NCBI GenBank assembly: GCA_900553295.1
Contig: USCR01000021.1
Span: forward strand, 1 to 24,339
Reading direction: 5' to 3'
Origin: an uncultured Eubacteriales bacterium
GTDB taxonomy: Bacteria > Bacillota > Clostridia > Christensenellales > Aristaeellaceae
DNA length: 24,339 nucleotides
This document shows, one piece after another, positions 1 through 7,400 of this stretch (position 1 is its first letter; each line of letters opens with the position of its first letter). The notes below the pieces were generated by a model. It was not told where the DNA came from and searched no databases. It saw only the letters and a program-made list of their open reading frames with translations. The position numbers and the translations under genes are program-made.

Positions 1-220
1 CCACGGTCTCGGGAGTGATCGCACGCCGAATAAGCTGAGAAATCTCATGGTCACGGTCAAAACCAGACCGGCCAACCTCCTTAGCCCAGTTGTCCATAAC
101 AGCAGAAATTTCCTTATCCTCGCTGCTCAGATTTTTGTCATCCTTAATATAAGTAACAGCCTGTGCCCACTCAACCATGCGGCCATCGGTGGACATGATT
201 TCGCTAAGTTCCTTGTTCAT
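1..220 (-). CDS. Probable major capsid protein, N-terminal 73 residues (cut by window edge)
   Basis: The reading frame starts at the ATG whose first base is 220 and runs off the left edge with no stop, so only the N-terminus is visible. It begins MNKELSEIMSTDG and continues with a charged helical stretch ending near RRAITPETV. A GAGGAG ribosome binding site lies about 5 bases upstream. No signature motif is visible in this part. The assignment rests mainly on position: it is the last gene of a terminase, portal, protease, decoration cassette, where tailed phages normally encode the major capsid protein. A second head protein is the main alternative. Confidence 0.6.
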   Translation of the reverse strand, partial: MNKELSEIMSTDGRMVEWAQAVTYIKDDKNLSSEDKEISAVMDNWAKEVGRSGFDRDHEISQLIRRAITPETV

Positions 221-274
221 AAAATCTCCTCGCATTCTATAAACATATGTTCGTTATTTTTTGTTCAAATAGTC

Positions 275-730
275 TTAGCCACCAACACCAGGAGCGGTGG
301 GCTCAACAACAACGCGCTTCACGGTGTACATAGCAATTCCGGTCGGATCAGAATATTCACCGCAGTACATCCAATCTCCGTCCTCGTCAGCAGCGGCTTT
401 GCCAGAAGTAGCGGCAATCCGATCACCAGCGGTCAGAGACCCTTTTGTAACCTCAGAAGTGGCATACTTCTCACCAATCAGCACGGGAACCAGAATTACC
501 CGCTGGCCCTCTTCAATGTCCTCAAAAGCGCCATCGGTGGGTTCGATCACAGCATTGATGCCGTCATAGTTGGGAGAGACATCCACCAGATACTGGGTAG
601 CACCAGTAGCAGGAGCAACGGTCATATCGTCCTCGTTAGGAGTAACAAAAGCGCCACGCTTCATAGCGGCGGACGCAGTATACATCACGCTCAGGGCCTT
701 ATTAGTATGGCCTTCAACAATTCGCAGCAT
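275..730 (-). CDS. Probable capsid decoration / head-stabilising protein (151 aa)
   Basis: This small protein has no signal peptide, membrane segment or coiled coil. It is rich in Ala, Thr, Val, Gly and Asp and looks like a beta-rich domain, with alternating hydrophobic stretches such as RVILVPVLIGEKY and TVKRVVVE, and a Gly/Pro-rich end (APGVGG). It starts at an ATG preceded by AAAGGAAG. It sits 16 bases after the protease/scaffold gene and about 54 bases before the probable capsid gene, which is where phages often encode the small protein that decorates the expanded capsid. The role is inferred from size and position. A head fibre or other minor head protein is equally possible. Confidence 0.5.
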   Translation of the reverse strand: MLRIVEGHTNKALSVMYTASAAMKRGAFVTPNEDDMTVAPATGATQYLVDVSPNYDGINAVIEPTDGAFEDIEEGQRVILVPVLIGEKYATSEVTKGSLTAGDRIAATSGKAAADEDGDWMYCGEYSDPTGIAMYTVKRVVVEPTAPGVGG

Positions 731-746
731 AATATCTTCCTTTCTT

Positions 747-2087
747 TTATTTCGTCAAGAAATCATTGATGATAACGCGGTAATCCTTGATGTGGTTCTT
801 GTTATCGGCATTATCGTTCATAATCGCAACAGCAGCAGAAGCCGTAGCAGTTGCTCCTTTGCTAGAAGTATTTTTCTTCCGCATAGACTCAACAGCACGG
901 TCAGCAATCTTTTCAGCAAGGCTTGCCTTATCCAAAGCGGAAATCAAGGAGGAAATCTCTTCGCTTTCGATCTCCTCGGTAGTGAAGCAGCCAGAGTCCT
1001 GGACATACTTCTTGAGCTCGGCAACCTGAGCGGCACGTTCAGCAGCGTGATACTTTTCGAGCTCGGAAGCCAGGCGCTCAGTCTCAGCGCGAGCCTCATT
1101 CAGCTTCTTGGTCAACTCAGCAATCTGATTGCACAAGGTGTCCAAAGTAGCTGAAGTGTCTACATCTTCATCATCAGAGGGCTCGTCTTCAGTTTTCTCT
1201 TCAACATCAGGCTCTTCTGCCTCTGCATCCTCCTCGGATTCCAGCTCTTCAGAGTTCTCATGCTCCTCAGAAGACTCCTCTTCGGTCGCGGAGTTCTCTT
1301 CCTGGATCTCAGCCTCTTCGGCCTCGGGCTCAGTCTCAATTTCAGCCTGCTGGGGATTCTCCAGGGCTTCATTTTCCATCACGTTGGTCTCAACATCCAT
1401 TTCCGAATTTTCACCACCTTCATTGTTTTCGCTGCTTTCAGCAGCATCTTTTGCGGCAGCGGTAGCTACCAGCATTGCTGCCTCAGAATTCTGGAGAGCA
1501 GACAAAGAAATCACGCAAGCATCCGGTCCATAGGCAGGATAATTGAAGTTATCAACTCCAAGGAAACAGTTTCCTTCAAAGGTGTAGTCGATAAGTTCTT
1601 TCACTCCTCCGGCCAGATAGCGGCAAGTATCATAAGAAATTTCCCATGAGTTATACAGTTTTCCCTCGGAAAACAGGCGCTTCACCGCCGCCACAATATT
1701 CTTGTTGCGAGTCCAGATTTTCTGTGTAGCAAACAAGCAGGGAAGTTCTTCATAGACACCCTCCGCAGTCTCCACCAAATCGGGCCGTACATTTACAGAT
1801 GTGTGAACACCAATCGGCATAGTGTCGAAAGCGATTTCGCCATCTTCATCCAGATAAGGTTCATGTCCTCCGAATGACGGATCTCCGTTCATATTAGGAA
1901 CATATTTGGCGTACACGGGCATATCAACCAGTGTTTGGGCATACTGCTCAGCAGTTTCCGTTGCGAGGGAAACACTATTCGCATTAGGCTTGCCGTAGTA
2001 ACACACGCGATTTTCCAAAAGCAGGTAGGTTTTGTATTCGGAAAGCTCGACCGATTTACTAGACAAAACAACTCGTTCCTTATTCAT
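747..2087 (-). CDS. Prohead maturation protease fused to an acidic scaffold (446 aa)
   Basis: The N-terminal 200 residues look like a capsid maturation protease. A central segment reads VYAKYVPNMNGDPSFGGHEP, and NSWEISYD follows about 70 residues later. The His in GGHEP (about residue 75) and the Ser in SWEIS (about 147) are candidate catalytic residues, by analogy with His/Ser phage proteases. Residues about 218-312 are extremely acidic. Residues about 313-360 look like a coiled coil (IAELTKKLNEARAETERLASELEKY), as expected of a scaffold that the protease later digests. I chose the ATG at 2087 because GGGAGGG lies just upstream; an in-frame ATG at 2120 lacks this. The start overlaps the preceding gene by 8 bases. 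Position between portal and capsid genes supports the call. Confidence 0.7.
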   Translation of the reverse strand: MNKERVVLSSKSVELSEYKTYLLLENRVCYYGKPNANSVSLATETAEQYAQTLVDMPVYAKYVPNMNGDPSFGGHEPYLDEDGEIAFDTMPIGVHTSVNVRPDLVETAEGVYEELPCLFATQKIWTRNKNIVAAVKRLFSEGKLYNSWEISYDTCRYLAGGVKELIDYTFEGNCFLGVDNFNYPAYGPDACVISLSALQNSEAAMLVATAAAKDAAESSENNEGGENSEMDVETNVMENEALENPQQAEIETEPEAEEAEIQEENSATEEESSEEHENSEELESEEDAEAEEPDVEEKTEDEPSDDEDVDTSATLDTLCNQIAELTKKLNEARAETERLASELEKYHAAERAAQVAELKKYVQDSGCFTTEEIESEEISSLISALDKASLAEKIADRAVESMRKKNTSSKGATATASAAVAIMNDNADNKNHIKDYRVIINDFLTK

Positions 2088-2265
2088 CGTTTCCCTCCCA
2101 TCTTGCGGCGGCAAGCTCAATATGAGCTTCGTTCAGTGCCTTAGTAATTTCGTCTTTCGACGGGGTATGATTAAAAAAGACGAGGCCACTTAACGCAGCT
2201 TCGTCTTCAATCATCGCTATTTTCTTCCCACAACAAGGACAGATGAGATAGTTTTCACTAACCAT
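2080..2265 (-). CDS. Small zinc-ribbon protein of unknown function (61 aa)
   Basis: The product begins MVSENYLICPCCGKK, with a single CPxCG-type knuckle near the N-terminus, and continues as a mainly helical acidic chain. Only one CxxC pair is visible, so metal binding would need dimerisation or a partner. The ATG at 2265 is preferred because GAGGTGA lies 5 bases upstream. An in-frame GTG at 2274 would overlap the portal stop codon and is the alternative. The gene sits between portal and protease/scaffold and is probably translationally coupled to both. I do not recognise a family. Confidence 0.65.
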   Translation of the reverse strand: MVSENYLICPCCGKKIAMIEDEAALSGLVFFNHTPSKDEITKALNEAHIELAAARWEGNDE

Positions 2266-2270
2266 TACTG

Positions 2271-3929
2271 TCACCTCGTCTCGTTGTAAGTCTGGTCATA
2301 CGCACCTTTATCCTCATCCTCAGTAGTTGCCGGACGCCCTACCTCTGTAGGAACAGTAGGATCGGTGAGATAACCCTCTGAGTTGAATGAGGTTGCGTAT
2401 GGGGTAAACACCTCATCGTATCCAGCTTCACTCTCTTTTTGCCGCTTAACATATTCAGATTCCACATCGACGCCAACAAGACCATACGCGGTATCTCTGC
2501 TGCAACCATATGTGGCATACAGCAATTTGGAGAGCTCCATCTTCATATTCATATCCAACAGCTCAGAGTCAATAATCTGGATTGACGGGCGATATGTCCT
2601 ATCAATCCCATTCACATCAAGCAGAGTAGAATAGAAGTGCTCGATCATCCGCTCGACCTGCCTCGAAATACTGTTGATGCATTTGAGAAGCTGGTCAAGG
2701 TTGATGTTCGCAGTGGAAGCGGTCTGAGAGCGGTCTGCGGCCAAGAATGCAACGCCAAGGGAACTAAGAACCTTGTTACGGTAGATATTGATTTTTTCTT
2801 CAGAGATATCCTCCGTCTTCGGTTCAACGTATGAAATCGACTCAATATATGGGCCAGTGGTGGTGACCACGGTGTTATTCTGCCATGCCTGCATCAATTG
2901 CTGATGCGCATACGCCATTTCCTCAAAAGCCTTTCTATCACCGTTGGGTCCAAGGCTTTCCTTCCTCATTTTCTGATGGATGATCTTCTTGCTTTTTGCC
3001 CGAGCCATGCTTGAATCGGCATTCTGATAATCGTCCAATATCAGTGTAGGGGCAAGAGCTCTAAAGATAGGAGTCAAACCATAGCGGCGTCCAAAATTGT
3101 TAATGCGGCAGACGCCGGTGTAGTTTTGGTCAAGGACTGCATAAGTGTCTCGATTCACCAGTGCGTCGTAAACCTCTTTGGGGAAGTTTGCCTCCACCTC
3201 TTCATTGATATTTCCAAAGAATAAGAAGGAACCGTCCCGCTTCTTAACATACGTCTTCGAAAGCGCATTACGCAAATTCTGGATGTTCACAAGCATAACA
3301 GGATTACCATTTTCTTCATATCCGCTATGCTCTATGATCGTGAGAGGAAGCTGTTCAATTTGCCAATTCTCATCTTTGTTCCGAAGCAAACCGCAATAGT
3401 TTCCCTCAAGATAAGTTGTAAGAACGGCATCGTAAATGGTTTGTTTTAGATTTACCTGTTCATTGAAATCTTCCACGAGCTGTTGTACTCTTTCGAGCAT
3501 CCTCGTTTTGTTGCGCTGCCCTTCAAAGCTCTTGTAAGACAGGCGGTATTCTGTGTTGATGTTATTACTGATTGACTGGATAACCATACCAATCAAGTCG
3601 TTTACATTCACATACTGGCGCACAATATCGTTGATCTGAGTGATATTGGATAAGTTGTTCTGCGCATTCTGTCCAAGGGTAGAAATCGTCGACAGTGTAA
3701 GGGTGGACGGCGTTCCAGTATCAGTAAGATAGGCTGAATACTGAATATTTTTTGGATCATACGCCGCAACAGCATTTTTGATGTAGCGATCAATTTGCTC
3801 AGCCGTTGTAAGCACCACAGTATCCTTATCAGGTTTTCCTGCATATACGATATCAATGTTATCTATACCGTTCTGCGAGGCGATACGATTCCCCTGTGAG
3901 GACGACTTGCTTTTTACTTTCTTTGCCAT
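2271..3929 (-). CDS. Phage portal protein (552 aa)
   Basis: The portal forms the dodecameric ring at one capsid vertex through which TerL pumps DNA. Length is typical for the family. The chain starts with a Lys/Ser-rich tail, then an alpha/beta body containing NDLIGMVIQSISNNINTEY and LTTYLEGNYCGLL, a central helical part, and a segment around LSSLGVAFLAADRSQTA where portal proteins often carry conserved small residues. The ATG at 3929 has a strong AAGGGGGTG site 5-6 bases upstream; an upstream in-frame ATG at 3956 would overlap the terL end and lacks such a site. It lies 13 bases after terL and overlaps or abuts the small zinc-ribbon gene, the normal order in tailed phages. No frameshift or intron is seen in it. 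Confidence 0.85.
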   Translation of the reverse strand: MAKKVKSKSSSQGNRIASQNGIDNIDIVYAGKPDKDTVVLTTAEQIDRYIKNAVAAYDPKNIQYSAYLTDTGTPSTLTLSTISTLGQNAQNNLSNITQINDIVRQYVNVNDLIGMVIQSISNNINTEYRLSYKSFEGQRNKTRMLERVQQLVEDFNEQVNLKQTIYDAVLTTYLEGNYCGLLRNKDENWQIEQLPLTIIEHSGYEENGNPVMLVNIQNLRNALSKTYVKKRDGSFLFFGNINEEVEANFPKEVYDALVNRDTYAVLDQNYTGVCRINNFGRRYGLTPIFRALAPTLILDDYQNADSSMARAKSKKIIHQKMRKESLGPNGDRKAFEEMAYAHQQLMQAWQNNTVVTTTGPYIESISYVEPKTEDISEEKINIYRNKVLSSLGVAFLAADRSQTASTANINLDQLLKCINSISRQVERMIEHFYSTLLDVNGIDRTYRPSIQIIDSELLDMNMKMELSKLLYATYGCSRDTAYGLVGVDVESEYVKRQKESEAGYDEVFTPYATSFNSEGYLTDPTVPTEVGRPATTEDEDKGAYDQTYNETR

Positions 3930-3942
3930 GTTCCACCCCCTT

Positions 3943-4479
3943 TTAGAACGAAACAACGCTCACACAATTGGGAGCGAATGCAAAATCGTTATTATTATAT
4001 TTGAGCATATCACGCTCTATCTCTTGTGCTATGTAGTTTCCATATGCAACGCTGGAGTACCTATCCTTCCGTGCGCCGGATGCTTCTTGGACACGGATCT
4101 TACCATTCACAACATCATAGTTCAGGTTGATGGTTTCGTTGCAGAACGCTGTAGTCTGGTAATAAGGAGCTTCAAACAAGAGCTGTTCTTCAGGAGTAAG
4201 TTTGTCGAATCCTTTTAGGCTACTCAAGTATTCGCGTCCTTCCGTTTCGTGTTCAAGGAATTTGATTTTTCCGCGTTTCATGCAATCACGGAGTAACACC
4301 GCCATATCACTGTTCATGCTTTGCGTTGCTTTGATGCTATAGATGACCTTGTTAGCCGACGGGTCTTTGCTTCGCAAAGCCATTCGTTCATCGTTGATGC
4401 ACGACCAGCTTTCGTAAACAGTCCCACGGTCTTCATCGAATAGGTCGATGACTAAACTGTCATATACGGACATTCCAAT
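3943..4479 (-). CDS. terL: terL exon 3: C-terminal half of nuclease domain
   Basis: This exon encodes residues 409-586. It starts IGMSVYDSLV, so the spliced product reads DTNGIGMSVYD, a typical terminase nuclease sequence. A gene caller would start it at the ATG at 4473 and miss the two leading codons. It contains the last predicted metal-binding aspartate in ARKDRYSSVAYGNY. The stop TAA is at 3943-3945, just ahead of the portal ribosome binding site. Confidence 0.85.
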   Translation of the reverse strand: MGMSVYDSLVIDLFDEDRGTVYESWSCINDERMALRSKDPSANKVIYSIKATQSMNSDMAVLLRDCMKRGKIKFLEHETEGREYLSSLKGFDKLTPEEQLLFEAPYYQTTAFCNETINLNYDVVNGKIRVQEASGARKDRYSSVAYGNYIAQEIERDMLKYNNNDFAFAPNCVSVVSF

Positions 4480-7400
4480 CGCCTCAAATGAGGTTTGTTA
4501 CCCTATGGGCTTTTTATCCCATAGTTCTTGCTGTTAATTTCCAGCAAGTCCAGCATATCTTTTTGACTCATAGAGTCAGTGCGGACTCGTGGAAGGATTA
4601 TATTCTGGTCAACCAGTTTCACCTTCTATGCGTTGCCTGTGACTACGATGTTACTCGTAGCCTTCCAGTCGGATTCCCATCTCAGGGTTCCCGATTTCTT
4701 CCGCACTCCAACTTCTGTGTCACCACAGAAGAGGGCATCGCTACCATTTGTGTCCACTACAACAAAATCAGCATCAAAGTCATCATACAATTGTTTCAGG
4801 CGTATGGCTTGGGCTTGACCATGCCCGCCTTCAAGCGTCTCAATATAAGAAACCAGCCTCTGATATTTCCCTCCATATCCAGGAATCATCTGGATAAGGG
4901 CAATCGAAGAGGCATCGTTTTTATTTCCTCCCATTGCAGCTACGTCCATTGCCAGCAGCCGTATCTCGCCGTTCTTCTTTTGCGGCGGCTTAAACTTATT
5001 GTCCGGCAGCAAGGAGTAGTAGTGTTTTGGGTATAAGGGGTAAGTCAGCTTCCGAACGCTGTCCACATTCTGAAAAGTGAAGAAAGCGTTGGCAGATTCG
5101 CCCCAAAAAAAGGAATCCATCTCCATCCGTTACGTTTGGCAAAACCAATCATCATTGCTTCAACGTGTTCCATTTCGTTTCGATGAAACTACTCTGGTTG
5201 GCAACACTCCACAACATTCAAGGGTGTAACGAGTCCCTCTAAGCTGAAGTTCGTTAATGTTGAACTCCATACTTCATCAAATTAAGCGCAGCATTATAAT
5301 CGCGGTCCATTTCAAGTCCGCAGTGTGGGCACCGATATGTGCGCTCACTTAGCTTTAGGTCCGTTTTAATTTCTCCACACGATGAACAAGTCTTGCTACT
5401 CGGGAAATATTTGTCAGCTTCGACTATTGGAATACCATTCCATTCGCATTTGTATTTAATTTGGCGCAAAAACTCACCTATTGCTTGATCTTGTAGATAT
5501 CGATGAAGCAAACGAGTTTCTTTCGATTTGAGCAACTGTGCGCTAGTAAAGTGTTCGATGCAAACTACACTAGGGTGCAAACTCACTAGTGTATGAGTTG
5601 CTTTATGCAGATAGTCGTGACGAATACAATAAATGCGATAAGACAATTTTTTGTAAATACGCATATATTTTTCAATGTTTTTAGTGTTTTCGAAGCTACC
5701 ATTAGTGCGATATTTCCTGGAAATTACTCTCTGAATATACCTTCTCTTTTTCTCTAGGTTCCTCAACCGTGCCGACTTGTTGATGTTTTGAAATACGATT
5801 TTGTCATCCCCAAAAGCAACAGTTGCAAGAGTTTTGATTCCCACATCTATACCCATCGGAATATCAGTTAGAACAGGTGGTTGGTTCTCCCATTCCATTC
5901 CAAAAGATAGTATCCATTTGTTATTGATATGGCTGATTCTTGAATTAACGAATTTGCATCCAGGCCCTTTAGGTATATCATAGTTTGTTTGATATTTTAC
6001 TCTCCCTATTTTTTCAAGTTTTACTGTATCTTCATTGAAATACATTCTGTCCTCACGTGTCGCAAATACCTCTTTTGAGTGCTTTTTGCTTTTATATTTT
6101 GGGAGTCTAGCTCTGCCTTGGAAGAAGTTGTAAAATGCGCGGTCCATATCTCTACAGGAGCGCTCTAGAGTAACCCGCGAAACATTATTCAACCAGACAT
6201 ATTCATCTTCTTTTTTTAACAAGGTGAGCCTTTTCATCAAATCATTGAATGCGAGGTGCTTCCCGGTTTCAATATACTGGTTATTTTGCATTTCAAGCAT
6301 GTAGTTGAAAATGAACCTCGCCGATCCTATATGTTGATACATCTTCATTTCTTGCTCTTTTGTGGGAAGTAATCGTACTTTGAAGGACTTTATCAATCGT
6401 TACACCTCCCCTCTCCTTAGGGGAATTGGAATTCAGGACGCTACTCCTGTACCGTTGGATAAACCAACCTCCATCTTTCGACAGAGCGCAGACTATATCT
6501 TCACCCAGCGGGGGTGCCCTCCACTTCCATCACGCTTGTGATGTACTCCATAATGGATAGTCGTTGAACCTTCCCCTCTTCGGGGCTTGGCTGCTGATTG
6601 CCCATTTCATAGCGTTTAGGATTTAACCATGCGCCATCAAGTCTGTTTTTTTCTACTTTCGTACCCTTCACATATAGGCGTTTCATCCTTGTGTTGTGGG
6701 AAGACTTGCTTTAGGGTGTTCCAGCAATTCAAAGGGATTATTATTCAAACACGTTTCCGTGTAAGCGAGCTATTTGTTTTTCATTAACATGGAAAATAAC
6801 TCCAGGCGATACTATCAAAATCAGCTTCTCGCATTTCGTCCTGCACCTGCTCGATTGGGTAATAGCCTTCGCTAACAGGAAGCTGATACGGAAAACCAAG
6901 AACTGCGTAGTTTTCTCCTGACATCATAGATTTGAAATAAGCCTTAAACTTTGCCCAGGAATAATGCCATTTGTAATGCGCAGAACTGATGTAGGTCTCC
7001 GTGTTCATTTCCTTTGGATAATCCTTATACTCGGGAAGCTGCGTATATCCAGGAGAACGAACACCAGCTTTGAATTTGCGCAAAACCTCATCGATAACGA
7101 TCTTCTTAATGCGCACAAACTCGTCACAAATAACCCAGTTGGCGCGAGCAGAACGAGCGCTATCCCTTGCTGTAACGACCTTCACAGTAGAACCATTCTT
7201 AAATGTGATGTATGCGTTGGCAGGGGAAATAGAATACCCTGCTATCTCGTTGGAAAGGTTAATGGATTTCGAACGAAACTCATTGATGATTTTCTCAAGC
7301 ACGTTGACGGACTGAGTTCTGTTTCCGGCGGCGATAATTATTTCGATGCCTGGATACAAAATTGCCTTTACACAAATAGCCGCAGCCACAATCATGGTTT

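Larger units (their letters stand above)
5127..6798 (-). mobile_element. IStron: group I intron carrying an IS605-type tnpB, inserted in terL
   Basis: This 1672-nt element separates the ATPase and nuclease parts of terL. Its 5' third is a group I ribozyme core, its middle is tnpB on the same strand as terL, and its 3' 127 nt hold hairpins resembling an IS605 right end and omegaRNA. This is the layout of IStrons such as CdISt1 of Clostridioides difficile. Boundaries come from the P1 helix (exon GAGU with intron UAUU pairs AAUAGCUC at 6767-6774, 8 bp with U-G at the splice site), from the final G at 5127, and from the restored terL frame. No tnpA transposase lies in the window, so movement would need one in trans. 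The 5' flank GGAGT is the candidate target motif. Confidence 0.9.

Noticed and set aside
3943..4473. An independent 176-residue protein starting MSVYDSL.
   Set aside because: The ATG is internal to the conserved terminase sequence DTNGIGMSVYD; it is terL exon 3.
4626..5126. An independent 166-residue protein.
   Set aside because: It has no ribosome binding site, an in-frame stop two codons upstream, and nuclease motifs that continue those of terL. Its last 38 residues are read from the group I intron.
6501..6686. A 61-codon minus-strand frame within the IStron.
   Set aside because: It lies exactly over the P4-P7 ribozyme core, whose bases are constrained by RNA pairing. It has no ribosome binding site and its product resembles nothing known.
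6749..6762. The ACACG-GAAA-CGTGT palindrome as a protein-binding operator.
   Set aside because: It is better explained as P2 of the group I intron with a GAAA tetraloop, in the expected place after P1.
5127..6798. A plain IS605-type insertion inactivating terL.
   Set aside because: Such elements have no P4-P7-P3-P8 catalytic core, and a simple insertion would not restore the frame through a U-G splice site and terminal G.
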